A stretch of 61,155 nucleotides of DNA, from assembly GCF_900106995.1 (NCBI RefSeq), contig NZ_FNOK01000059.1, positions 1 through 61,155 on the forward strand, in the 5' to 3' direction. The notes under the pieces are model-generated. The model had not been told where the DNA came from and made no database searches. It was given only the letters and a program-made list of their open reading frames with translations. Shown here piece by piece: positions 33,276-41,372 of this stretch (its first letter is position 1; every line of letters begins with the position of its first letter). This stretch comes from Saccharopolyspora shandongensis. GTDB taxonomy: Bacteria > Actinomycetota > Actinomycetes > Mycobacteriales > Pseudonocardiaceae. The position numbers and the translations under genes were made by a program.

Positions 33276-35093
33276 TCAGCCGAGCGCTCGATCGAGGTTG
33301 AACGCCGCGCTGATCAGCGCGAGGTGGGTGAAGGCCTGCGGGAAGTTGCCCAGCTGTTCGCCGGTGTGGCCGATCTCCTCGGCGTAGAGGCCCAGGTGGT
33401 TGGCGTAGGTGAGCATCTTCTCGAACGCCAGCCGGGCCTCTTCGAGGCGGCCCGCGCGGGTCAGCGCCTCGACGTACCAGAACGAGCAGATCGAGAACGT
33501 GCCCTCGGTGCCCGGCAGGCCGTCCGGGCTGGCCAGCGGGTCGTAGCGGTAGACCAGCGAGTCCGACACCAGGTGCTCGCCCAGCGCGTCGAGCGTGGAC
33601 AGCCACTTCGGGTCCGTCGGCGAGACGAACTTGGCCAGCGGCATCATCAGCACCGCCGCGTCGAGCACGTCGTCATCCTCGTGCTGGACGAACGCGCGCC
33701 GCCGGTCCGACCAGCCGCGCTTCATGATCTGCCGGTAGATCTCGTCGCGGGAGCGCCGCCACCGCGGGATGTCGGCGGGCAGGCCCCGGTGGTTGGCCAG
33801 CCGCATGGCGCGTTCGATCGCCACCCAGCACATCAGCCGCGAGTACAGGTAGTTCTTGCGGCCGCCGCGGGTCTCCCAGATGCCCTCGTCGGGGCGGTCC
33901 CAGTTGTCGCAGAGCCAGTCCACCACGTCGACCACCTCGTCCCAGCGGTCGCTGGAGATCGGCTCGCCCCACTTGTCGTAGAGGTAGATCGAGTCGATCA
34001 GCGCCCCGTAGATGTCCAGCTGGAACTGGTCGACGGCGGCGTTGCCGACGCGCACCGGGGCGGAGCCCAGGTAGCCGCTGAGGTGGCCGAATTCGCGTTC
34101 GGGCAGCTCTTTGCGCCCGTCGATGCCGTACATGATCTGCAGCGGGCCCTGCGAGTCGCAGCGGCGGAGATCGACGTGCTCGGACAGGAAACCCATGAAC
34201 GCCTCGGCCTCCGCGGTGAACCCCAGCCGCAGCAGCGCGTACACGCAGAACGCCGCGTCCCGGATCCACACGTAGCGGTAGTCCCAGTTCCGCGCGCCCC
34301 CGATGCTCTCCGGCAGGCTCGTCGTCGGCGCGGCCACGATCGCGCCGGTCGGCGCGTAGGTGAGCAGCTTCAGCGTCAGCGCGGAGCGGTGCACCATCTC
34401 CCGCCACCGGCCGCGGTAGCGGGACGCCGACAGCCAGTTCCGCCAGAACCGCACCGTGGTCGCGAACTCGTGCTCGGCTTCGGCCAGCGGGCACTCCCGC
34501 GGGGCCACGTCGTCGCCGACCCGGTCGAGGGCGAACACCGCGACCTCGCCCTCGTGCAGCTTGAACGACGACCACACGTCCGATCCGTCGGGCTCGACCG
34601 GCACGCTGGCCGTCAACGCCAGCGACAACAAATCCGACTCGAAGATCGCCTGGCAGCCCTCGATGCGCAGGGTGTGCGGTCGCGTCGCGTAGTCGAACCG
34701 CGGCGCCACCCGGGCGCGGAACGGCAGCGAGCCCCGCACGCACACCACCCGGCGGATCAGCCGGTGCCGGCCCGTCTCGCGCGAGTCGTCCACGATCGGC
34801 ATGAAGTCCTGGATCTCGCCGACGCCGTCCTCGGCGAAGAACCGGGTGATCAGCACGTTGGTGTCCGGGAAGTAGAACTGCTTGGTCCGCGCGGGCACGT
34901 CGGTGGCGAGCTCGAAGGAGCCGCCCTGCTCGGCGTCGAGGATCGAGGCGAACACGCTCGGCCCGTCGAAGCGCCCGCAGCAGTACCAGTCGATGGTGCC
35001 GTTGGTGCCAACCAGCGCGACGCTGCGCAGGTCGCCGATCAACCCGTGATCGGCGATCGGCAGATATCCCGGGGCCTGTTGGTTCGATGTCAC
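33276..35093 (-). CDS. Glycoside hydrolase family 15 protein (trehalase/glucoamylase-like)
   Basis: A 605-residue cytoplasmic protein. The N-terminal beta-sandwich starts PIADHGLIGDLRSVALVG and NGTIDWYCCGRFDGPSVFAS. The C-terminal (alpha/alpha)6 barrel carries RNWDYRYVWIRDAAF, the general acid region QIMYGIDGRKELPEREFGHL and the general base region GLYAEEIGHTGEQLGNFPQA. This is the actinobacterial GH15 type, several members of which hydrolyse trehalose and others alpha-glucans. The GTG start at 35093 has GGGAGG upstream; a longer frame to 35213 is unlikely. It stands alone between a convergent gene and a terminator. Confidence 0.9.
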   Translation of the reverse strand: MTSNQQAPGYLPIADHGLIGDLRSVALVGTNGTIDWYCCGRFDGPSVFASILDAEQGGSFELATDVPARTKQFYFPDTNVLITRFFAEDGVGEIQDFMPIVDDSRETGRHRLIRRVVCVRGSLPFRARVAPRFDYATRPHTLRIEGCQAIFESDLLSLALTASVPVEPDGSDVWSSFKLHEGEVAVFALDRVGDDVAPRECPLAEAEHEFATTVRFWRNWLSASRYRGRWREMVHRSALTLKLLTYAPTGAIVAAPTTSLPESIGGARNWDYRYVWIRDAAFCVYALLRLGFTAEAEAFMGFLSEHVDLRRCDSQGPLQIMYGIDGRKELPEREFGHLSGYLGSAPVRVGNAAVDQFQLDIYGALIDSIYLYDKWGEPISSDRWDEVVDVVDWLCDNWDRPDEGIWETRGGRKNYLYSRLMCWVAIERAMRLANHRGLPADIPRWRRSRDEIYRQIMKRGWSDRRRAFVQHEDDDVLDAAVLMMPLAKFVSPTDPKWLSTLDALGEHLVSDSLVYRYDPLASPDGLPGTEGTFSICSFWYVEALTRAGRLEEARLAFEKMLTYANHLGLYAEEIGHTGEQLGNFPQAFTHLALISAAFNLDRALG

Positions 35094-35187
35094 GGGTGCC
35101 TCCCGTGCAGCATTCCCGCGCGAGCGCGCGAGGACCGACACCCTCGTTCTACTCCTGCCCCCGGGCGGAGCACCAGTGGGACGAGCG

Positions 35188-35212
35188 TGGCCCGGCGGAA
35201 ACCGCCGGGCCA
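35188..35212 (-). terminator. Terminator after ureidoglycine aminohydrolase gene
   Basis: A perfect 11-bp GC-rich stem (35188-35198 with 35202-35212) with an AAA loop, 20 bp after the stop of the cupin gene. There is no clear U-tract. Confidence 0.65.
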
Positions 35213-35231
35213 TCGCTGCTCGTCGCCGGAG

Positions 35232-36053
35232 TCAGGTCAGCTTGATCTGCCGGTTGACGTCCTTGTAGAGCAGGTAGCGGAACTTGCCCGGGCCGCCCGC
35301 GTAGCAGGCCTGCGGGCAGAAGGCGCGCAGCCACATGAAGTCGCCGGCCTCGACCTCGACCCAGTCGTCGTTGAGGCGGTACACCGCCTTGCCTTCGAGG
35401 ACGTAGAGGCCGTGCTCCATCACGTGCGTCTCGGCGAACGGGATCACGGCGCCGGGCTGGAACGTCACGATGTTGACGTGCATGTCGTGCGACATGTCGT
35501 TCGGGTCGACGAACCGGGTGGTGGCCCAGGCGCCGTTGGTGTCGGGCATCGGCGTCGGCTCGATGTCCTGCTCCTGCACGGCGAACGCCGCGGGCGTCGG
35601 GTGGCCCGCCACCGGCTCGTACGCCTTGCGCACCCACTGGAAGGTCGCCACCGCGTCGGACTCGTTGGCCACCGACCAGCTGCCGCCCGCCGGCAGGTAC
35701 GCGTACCCGCCCTCGGTGAGGACGTGCTTCTCGCCCTCGATGGCGACGTTCAGCGTGCCGGTGAGCAGGAACAACACCGACTCGACGCCGCTCTCGGGCT
35801 CCGGCTCGGTGCTGCCGCCGCCGGGCGCGACCTCGACGATGTACTGCGCGAACGTGGTGGCGAACCCGGCGATCGGCTTGGCGAGGATCCACGCGCGGGT
35901 GTTGATCCACCCGGGCAGGTTGCTGGTGACGATGTCCCGCAGCACGCCACGAGGGATGACGGTGTACGCCTCCTTCACCACGGCCCGGTCGGTCAGCAGA
36001 GTGCTCTGCGACGGCAGGCCGCCCTCAGGGGCGTAGTACGTCGGCTCGCTCAA
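35232..36053 (-). CDS. allE: (S)-ureidoglycine aminohydrolase
   Basis: A 273-residue bicupin. The N-terminal part NLPGWINTRAWILAKPIAGF and the first cupin (VESVLFLLTGTLNVAIEGE) are followed by a second cupin with the metal set in ETHVMEHGLYVLEGKAVYRL and the ending GDFMWLRAFCPQACYAGGPG. This pattern is specific for AllE/UGHY, the manganese enzyme that releases ammonia from ureidoglycine in allantoin degradation. The start is taken as TTG 36053, seven bases after AGGAG; the in-frame GTG 36083 lacks a ribosome-binding site. No other allantoin genes are next to it, so it acts as an orphan here. Confidence 0.9.
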   Translation of the reverse strand: MSEPTYYAPEGGLPSQSTLLTDRAVVKEAYTVIPRGVLRDIVTSNLPGWINTRAWILAKPIAGFATTFAQYIVEVAPGGGSTEPEPESGVESVLFLLTGTLNVAIEGEKHVLTEGGYAYLPAGGSWSVANESDAVATFQWVRKAYEPVAGHPTPAAFAVQEQDIEPTPMPDTNGAWATTRFVDPNDMSHDMHVNIVTFQPGAVIPFAETHVMEHGLYVLEGKAVYRLNDDWVEVEAGDFMWLRAFCPQACYAGGPGKFRYLLYKDVNRQIKLT

Positions 36054-36241
36054 GTTGAAACTCCTGTCTTGATCGACGTTCACACGCTGCCGTGCAGTGC
36101 TTGCCGGGTGCGCCGCGGGGGCCAGCGATGTGTGACGTGGACAGCGTAAGGCCCCGAAACCCCTCGGGGCAGCTGTCCGAGGTCTACGTATACATCACAT
36201 CCGGACGTGGCTGAACCGGGCTGAATCGGTTAGGCGGCGCG

Positions 36242-36745
36242 TCACTCCGGTCGAGGGCCGAAGCGCGCCCGGACGTCCTCGCGGTCGGCGAGGCGGGCGG
36301 GGAACCCGGGGCCGAGCTCCTTGGTGACGGAACCGGCCGTGAGCGGTTGCGCGCAGTGCTCGCAGACGACGACGCCGTGCGTGGCCTGCCCGCAGGTGTG
36401 GCGGGTGATCACGGGCGGCCCGGATTCGCCGGCCAGCCAGCGGTCGCCCCAGGCCATGATGGCCGCGAGCACCGGGTAGAAGTCCTCGCCCTTCTCGGTC
36501 AGAACGTATTCGTACCGGTCGGGCCGCTGCTGGTAGCGCACGCGGTCGAGCAGGCCCTCCTCGACCAGCCGCTGCAGCCGGGCGTTGAGGGTGTTGCGGG
36601 CCAGGCCCAGGGACTCCTGGAAGTCGTCGAACCGCCGGATCCCGGCGAACGCCTCGCGCAGCACGAGCGGGGTCCACCAGTCGCCGATCAGGTCCATGGT
36701 CCGGGCGATGGAGCAGGGCCAGTTCGCCAGCGAAGTCCGCTTCAT
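36242..36745 (-). CDS. HxlR-family transcriptional regulator
   Basis: A 167-residue MarR-like winged-helix regulator of the HxlR type. It has the hallmark Cys near the N-terminus (SLANWPCSIARTMDLIGDWW), then LVLREAFAGIRRFDDFQESLG, LARNTLNARLQRLVEEGLLD and YVLTEKGEDFYPVLAAIMAWG. The C-terminal extension with CxxC-like residues (HTCGQATHGVVVCEHCAQPL) looks like a zinc ribbon and is found in a subset of the family. ATG 36745 follows TACGAT by 7 nt (leaderless). It is divergent from the enoyl-CoA hydratase gene and probably regulates the beta-oxidation pair. Confidence 0.88.
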   Translation of the reverse strand: MKRTSLANWPCSIARTMDLIGDWWTPLVLREAFAGIRRFDDFQESLGLARNTLNARLQRLVEEGLLDRVRYQQRPDRYEYVLTEKGEDFYPVLAAIMAWGDRWLAGESGPPVITRHTCGQATHGVVVCEHCAQPLTAGSVTKELGPGFPARLADREDVRARFGPRPE

Positions 36746-36761
36746 GCCGCCGATCGTAGTG

Positions 36762-36813
36762 GGTTGTCCTACGAGACGGACGTTGCTACGTTCCGAGTCG
36801 GTTGTTCTAGAGG
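36762..36813. promoter_or_regulatory. Tandem 14-bp repeats between HxlR and enoyl-CoA hydratase genes
   Basis: GGTTGTCCTACGAG at 36762-36775 and GGTTGTTCTAGAGG at 36800-36813 match at 10 of 14 positions with a 38-bp period. They lie between two divergent start codons only 91 bp apart, immediately upstream of the HxlR -10, and are probable HxlR sites. Confidence 0.5.
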
Positions 36814-36836
36814 ACTGACTCCGAGCGGAGGACCGG

Positions 36837-37625
36837 ATGAGCGCGGAAGCCGAGCCCGGCGAGGTCACGATGCGGGTCGATGGTCGGGTCGCGATCATCA
36901 CCGTGGCCAACGAGGCGAAGAAGAACTCCTACACGCCGGCGATGATGGAGCAGCTGAGCGCGCACCTCACGGCGTTCGACGACGATGACGAGCTCTGGGC
37001 GGCGGTGTTCTGCTCGGCGGGCGAGCACACCACGGCCGGGCTGGACATGCCGAAGTTCTTCGGGCCGAACGCCACGGCGAAGCCGCGCCGGGAGGACCAG
37101 GTCGACCCGTTCGGGCTCGGCCGCCGGTGCCGGAAGCCGGTCGTCGCGGCGGTGCAGGGCATCACCTACACCGTCGGGATCGAGCTGATGCTGGCCGCGG
37201 ACATCGTGGTCGCCGCGGACACCGCCCGGTTCGGGCAGATCGAGGCCAAGCGGGGCATCGCGCCGCTGGGCGGCGCGCACTTCCGGTACCTGACCAGGAC
37301 CGGCTGGGGCAACGCGATGTACCACCTGTTCCTGTGCGAAGAGTTCGACGCGCAGCGCGCCCTGCAGATCGGGTTCGTGCAGGAGGTCGTGCCGTTCGGC
37401 GAGCACGTCGACCGCGCGATCGAGCTGGCGAAGCTGATCTGCCGGAACGCACCGCTGGGCATCCGGGCGACCAAGGAAGCGGCGCTGACCTTCGTCGATG
37501 CGGCCGAGCGCGCAGCGATCGCCGAAATCCCGCGAATTCGTGAGAAGGTGTTCGCAACCGAGGATTTCCGGGAAGGCATCCAGTCCTTCGTGGAGCGGCG
37601 CGCGGCCGAATTCCAGGGCCGTTGA
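36837..37625 (+). CDS. Enoyl-CoA hydratase/isomerase (crotonase) family protein
   Basis: A 262-residue crotonase-fold protein. Visible features are DGRVAIITVANEAKKNSYTP, the first oxyanion segment AGEHTTAGLDMPKFF, the second KPVVAAVQGITYTVGIELML, and FGQIEAKRGIAPLGGAHFRY with the residue that polarises water. The usual Glu pair is only partly conserved, so the reaction (hydration, isomerisation or other CoA-thioester chemistry) is open. ATG 36837 is preceded by GGAGGACC. It precedes the bifunctional beta-oxidation gene by 43 bp, so they are probably co-transcribed. Confidence 0.88.
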   Translation: MSAEAEPGEVTMRVDGRVAIITVANEAKKNSYTPAMMEQLSAHLTAFDDDDELWAAVFCSAGEHTTAGLDMPKFFGPNATAKPRREDQVDPFGLGRRCRKPVVAAVQGITYTVGIELMLAADIVVAADTARFGQIEAKRGIAPLGGAHFRYLTRTGWGNAMYHLFLCEEFDAQRALQIGFVQEVVPFGEHVDRAIELAKLICRNAPLGIRATKEAALTFVDAAERAAIAEIPRIREKVFATEDFREGIQSFVERRAAEFQGR

Positions 37626-37668
37626 GCCGAAAAGAGAACGACGCACTACCAGAAAGCGGGTCTGCTGC

Positions 37669-39735
37669 ATGTCCACCGAGTACGCCCTCGACGGTCCCGT
37701 CGCGATCATCCGAATCGACAACCCACCGGTCAACGGACTAGGGCATGCCGTGCGCGAGGGGGTCGTGCGGGACCTGCGCCGGGCCCTGGCATCGGCCGAC
37801 GTCGAAGCCGTCGTGCTGACCGGCCGTCCGGGCTTCTTCTCGGCGGGCGCCGACATCACCGAGTTCGGGACGCCCAAGTCGGCGGCGGAGCCGACGCTGG
37901 TGGACGTCATCGCCGCGCTGGACGCCGCCGACAAGCCGGTCGTGGCGGCCATCGACGGCACGTGCTTCGGCGGCGGGCTGGAACTCGCGCTGGGCGCGCA
38001 CTACCGGGTCGCCACCGCCGCCAGCAAGCTCGGGCTCCCGGAGGTGACGCTCGGGCTCGTCCCCGGTGCCGGCGGCACCCAGCGGCTGCCGCGCGCGGTG
38101 GGCCCGGCGGTGGCGGCGGAGATGATCACCGGCGGCAAGCCGCGCACGGCCAAGGCGCTCGCGGGCGTCGAAGGCCAGCGGTTGCTCGGCCGGGTCGTGG
38201 ACGGCGACGTCGTGGCGGCCGCGACGGCGTTCGCTCGCGAGATCGCCGCGGTGCGGCCGCTGCCGAGGGTTCGCGACCTCGCCGTCGGCGGCGTGGACGA
38301 GGTGAGCGCGATGCGCGAGCGGCTGCGCCGCCGCAGCCGCGGGTTCGAGGCGCCGCTGGCCGCCCTCAAGCTGGTGGAGCTGTCCGGGACCGCGCCGTTC
38401 GACGAGGCGCTGGCCGAAGAGCGCCGGACATTCCTGGAGCTGATGGGTGGCACGCAGTCCACCGCGCTGCGGCACGCGTTCTTCGCCGAGCGCGCCGCCC
38501 GCAAGATCCCCGACGTGCCGCGCGAGACGCAGCCGCGCCCCGTCGAGAAGGTGTCCGTCATCGGCGCGGGCACCATGGGCGGCGGGATCGCGATGAACTT
38601 CCTCAACGCGGGCATCCCGGTCGTCATCGTGGAAACCGGTCAGGAGGCGCTGGACCGGGGGCTGGGCATCATCCGCCGGAACTACCAGGCCCAGGTGGAC
38701 AAGGGGAAGCTCGCGGCGGAGGTGCTGGAACGGCGGATGGCGCTGCTGACGCCGAGCCTCGACTTCGCCGACGTGTCCGACAGCGACCTGATCATCGAAG
38801 CGGTCTTCGAGGACATGGACGTCAAGCGCGAGGTGTTCACCAAGCTGGACGCGGCGGCCAAGCCCGGCGCGATCCTGGCGTCGAACACCTCGACCCTCGA
38901 CGTCGACGCGATCGCCGCGGTCACCGGGCGGCCCGGCGACGTGGTGGGCATGCACTTCTTCAGCCCCGCCAACGTCATGAAGCTGCTGGAGGTCGTGCGC
39001 GGCGCCGAGACCGCCGACGACGTGCTGGTCACCGCGATGTCGGTGGGGCAGCGGGTCGGCAAGACCGCCGTGGTGTCCGGGGTGTGCGACGGCTTCATCG
39101 GCAACCGGATGCTGGCCAAGTACCGGGACGCCGCGATGGCGCTGCTGCGCGCCGGGGCGTCGCCGGCCGAGGTCGACTCGGCGATCGAGGGCTTCGGCTT
39201 CGCGATGGGCCCGTTCCGGATGGGCGACCTGGCGGGCAACGACATCAGCTGGGCGATCCGCAAGCGCCGCTACGCGGAGCACCCCGACTCGCCGCGTGAC
39301 GAGATCTCCGACGCGCTGTGCGAGCTGGGACGGTTCGGCCAGAAGACCGGTGCGGGTTGGTACGACTACAACTCCGGTAGCCGGGAGGCGATCCCGAGCC
39401 CGGTCGTCAACGAGCTGCTGACGTCGTACCACGAGAAGCACGGCACCCAGCGCCGCAGCTTCGAGGCGGAGGAGGTCGTGCAGCGCCTGGTCTTCGCGCT
39501 GGTGGACGAGGGGGCGCGGATCCTCGACGAGGGAATCGCGCTGCGCGCCTCGGACATCGACGTGGTGTACCTGGCGGGTTACGGATTCCCCCGGCACCGC
39601 GGCGGCCCGATGCACTACGCGAACACCGTGGGCACGGCGAACGTGCTGGCCGCACTGCGGAAGTTCCACGACGACGGCTGGGAACCGGCGCCGCTGCTGG
39701 TCCGGCTGGCCGACGAGTCCGCGAACTTCGGCTGA
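37669..39735 (+). CDS. fadB: Bifunctional enoyl-CoA hydratase/3-hydroxyacyl-CoA dehydrogenase
   Basis: A 688-residue multifunctional protein of fatty-acid beta-oxidation. An N-terminal crotonase domain (about 1-200) has SAGADITEF, CFGGGLELALGAHYR and GLPEVTLGLVPGAGGTQRLP. The 3-hydroxyacyl-CoA dehydrogenase NAD domain starts at VSVIGAGTMGGGIAMNFLN near 300. It includes ASNTSTLDVDAIA and GMHFFSPANVMKLLEVV with the catalytic His. Two C-terminal helical domains follow (GFIGNRMLAKY; YLAGYGFPRHRGGPMHYA). This arrangement matches peroxisomal-type MFE/FadJ-like enzymes. No thiolase gene is adjacent. ATG 37669 begins the crotonase domain; a strong terminator follows. Confidence 0.92.
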   Translation: MSTEYALDGPVAIIRIDNPPVNGLGHAVREGVVRDLRRALASADVEAVVLTGRPGFFSAGADITEFGTPKSAAEPTLVDVIAALDAADKPVVAAIDGTCFGGGLELALGAHYRVATAASKLGLPEVTLGLVPGAGGTQRLPRAVGPAVAAEMITGGKPRTAKALAGVEGQRLLGRVVDGDVVAAATAFAREIAAVRPLPRVRDLAVGGVDEVSAMRERLRRRSRGFEAPLAALKLVELSGTAPFDEALAEERRTFLELMGGTQSTALRHAFFAERAARKIPDVPRETQPRPVEKVSVIGAGTMGGGIAMNFLNAGIPVVIVETGQEALDRGLGIIRRNYQAQVDKGKLAAEVLERRMALLTPSLDFADVSDSDLIIEAVFEDMDVKREVFTKLDAAAKPGAILASNTSTLDVDAIAAVTGRPGDVVGMHFFSPANVMKLLEVVRGAETADDVLVTAMSVGQRVGKTAVVSGVCDGFIGNRMLAKYRDAAMALLRAGASPAEVDSAIEGFGFAMGPFRMGDLAGNDISWAIRKRRYAEHPDSPRDEISDALCELGRFGQKTGAGWYDYNSGSREAIPSPVVNELLTSYHEKHGTQRRSFEAEEVVQRLVFALVDEGARILDEGIALRASDIDVVYLAGYGFPRHRGGPMHYANTVGTANVLAALRKFHDDGWEPAPLLVRLADESANFG

Positions 39736-39748
39736 CGGCGGATGACCC

Positions 39749-39790
39749 GATGGGCCACTGTGGATTCGTCCACAGTGGCCCATCGTTTTT
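39749..39790. terminator. Strong intrinsic terminator after fadB
   Basis: A perfect 16-bp stem (39749-39764 with 39769-39784) with a stable TTCG tetraloop, followed by GTTTTT on the plus strand. It also separates fadB from the convergent short-chain dehydrogenase gene, whose stop lies at 39790. Confidence 0.92.
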
Positions 39791-40680
39791 CAGTCCGCCT
39801 TCGTCAGAGGGAAGGCGGTTCCGGTCAGTTCCTCGGACAACGTCCAGAGCTTCTTCGCCGCCGCCGAGTCGCTGGCCGCGGCCGACCGGCTCACCAGCGT
39901 CGGCCCGCCGCGCACCTCGAACAGGCCGTCCGGGCCGAGGTAGCTCGCGCCGGGCAAGTCCTGGGTCGCGGCGTAGAGCGTCGGCAGCGCGCCCGCCTTC
40001 GCGTCCTGCGCGACGACCCGGTTGGCGGCGCGCATGAGCAGGCGCAGCACCGGGCTCGGGGAATGACTCTGCAGGTTCGTGGCCGCGTAGCCGGGGTGCG
40101 CGGCGAGTGCCCGCACGGACGAACCGGCCTCGGTGAGCCGCCGCTGCAGCTCCAGCACGAACAGCAGGTTCGCCAGCTTCGACTGGCCGTAGGCGCGCCG
40201 CGAGTCGTAGACGCCGGTGAAGTTCGGGTTGTCGAAGTTGATGCCCCGGACGTACCGGTGCGCCGTGGAGGCCACGGTCACCACTCGGTCGGTGACGTGC
40301 GGGAGCAGCAGGTTCGTGAGCGCGAAGTGGCCGAGGTGGTTGGTGCCGAACTGCGTCTCGAACCCGTCCTTGGTGCGCCCCTCCGGCGGGATCATCACCC
40401 CGGCGTTGTTGATCAGCAGGTCGACGTCGCCGTCCCAGGAGTCGGCGAACTCCCGCACCGAGGCGAGGTCGGCGAGGTCGAGGCGGCGGACCTCGTGGCT
40501 CCCGGGGAGCGCGGCCGCCGCCTCCGCGCCCTTGGTGACGTCCCGGACGGCGAGCACCACGTGCGCGCCGGCCCTGGCCAGCGCGTGGGCCGTGTGGACG
40601 CCCAGGCCGCTGTTCGCGCCGGTGATGATCGCGGTGCGGCCGGTCAGGTCGGGGATCCGATCGATGCTCCAAGCAGGCAT
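39790..40680 (-). CDS. Short-chain dehydrogenase/reductase (retinol dehydrogenase-like)
   Basis: A 296-residue Rossmann-fold NAD(P)-dependent oxidoreductase. It has the cofactor motif AIITGANSGLGVHTAHAL (TGxxxGxG), LLINNAGVM, the structural Asn region FGTNHLGHFALTNLLLP, catalytic Ser in VASTAHRY, and the YxxxK in YGQSKLANLLF. It resembles plant/animal WWOX and retinol-dehydrogenase-like SDRs. ATG 40680 is 7 nt after TACATT on the minus strand (40693-40688), so it is probably leaderless. It is divergent from a TetR regulator. Confidence 0.9.
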   Translation of the reverse strand: MPAWSIDRIPDLTGRTAIITGANSGLGVHTAHALARAGAHVVLAVRDVTKGAEAAAALPGSHEVRRLDLADLASVREFADSWDGDVDLLINNAGVMIPPEGRTKDGFETQFGTNHLGHFALTNLLLPHVTDRVVTVASTAHRYVRGINFDNPNFTGVYDSRRAYGQSKLANLLFVLELQRRLTEAGSSVRALAAHPGYAATNLQSHSPSPVLRLLMRAANRVVAQDAKAGALPTLYAATQDLPGASYLGPDGLFEVRGGPTLVSRSAAASDSAAAKKLWTLSEELTGTAFPLTKAD

Positions 40681-40701
40681 GACCGCCAATGTAGTCACCG
40701 A

Positions 40702-40741
40702 CAACAAAGTTGACAATGCCAACAATGCTGCTGGTGTCAAC
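40702..40741. promoter_or_regulatory. GTTG/CAAC dyads between SDR and TetR genes, probable TetR operators
   Basis: GTTGACA at 40709-40715 and TGTCAAC at 40735-40741 form an inverted repeat. GTTG (40709-40712) also pairs at short range with CAAC at 40702-40705 and 40719-40722. The cluster sits in the 82 bp between two divergent start codons and is more AT-rich than its surroundings, as expected for TetR sites controlling both genes. Confidence 0.55.
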
Positions 40742-40762
40742 ATCCACGGTAGAGTGCTGATC

Positions 40763-41353
40763 ATGGCTGGAGGTCGTTATCACCACGGAGACCTTCGCGC
40801 CGCGTTGCTGGACTCCGCCACCACCGCGCTGCGCACGCGCGGGGTCGACGCCCTGTCCCTGCGGGAACTCGCGCGGGACATCGGTGTCAGCCACGCCGCG
40901 CCGCGACGGCACTTCAAGGACAGGCGGGCGCTGCTGAACGCGCTCGCCCTGCGCGGGTTCGAGCGCCTGACCGCCGAGCTCGACGCGGCCGCGGCCACCG
41001 AAGGCCCGTTCCGCCGCAGGCTGACCGCGCTGGCCCGGGCCTACGTCCGCTTCGCCGTGCACGACGCGGAACTGCTCGAGCTGATGTTCGTCCGGAAGCA
41101 CGCGCCCGATGCCTCCGAGGAGCTGGTCGCGGCGGGGCACCGGCTGGGAACGTCGATGCTCGCGGTCATCGTGGACGGTCAGCGCAGCGGCGACGTGCAC
41201 GCCGGCGGCACTGATGGCATCGGCCTGTCGGTGTTCGCCGGGCTGCACGGCTTCGCCAGCCTGGCGGCCGGCGGCATGGTCCCGGAAGAGGGCACGGACG
41301 CCGCCCTCGACGTCCTCCTCGGCGAGCTCCTGAACGGCATCGCGCCCCGCTGA
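40763..41353 (+). CDS. TetR-family regulator (YhgD/WHG-domain type)
   Basis: A 196-residue TetR-type regulator. The helix-turn-helix covers RGVDALSLRELARDIGVSHA, then APRRHFKDRRALLNALALRGF. The C-terminal WHG-like domain (ALARAYVRFAVHDAELLELMF, FAGLHGFASLAAGG) marks the TetR subgroup that often controls adjacent SDR genes. ATG 40763 is 7 nt after TAGAGT (40750-40755), a leaderless arrangement. It is divergent from the SDR gene with shared operator-like dyads. Confidence 0.88.
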   Translation: MAGGRYHHGDLRAALLDSATTALRTRGVDALSLRELARDIGVSHAAPRRHFKDRRALLNALALRGFERLTAELDAAAATEGPFRRRLTALARAYVRFAVHDAELLELMFVRKHAPDASEELVAAGHRLGTSMLAVIVDGQRSGDVHAGGTDGIGLSVFAGLHGFASLAAGGMVPEEGTDAALDVLLGELLNGIAPR

Positions 41354-41372
41354 ACGGGGCTACGATCACCGC

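Noticed and set aside
33324..36149. 941-codon open frame on the plus strand
   Set aside because: It is antisense to the GH15 and allE genes, both of which have full motif sets.
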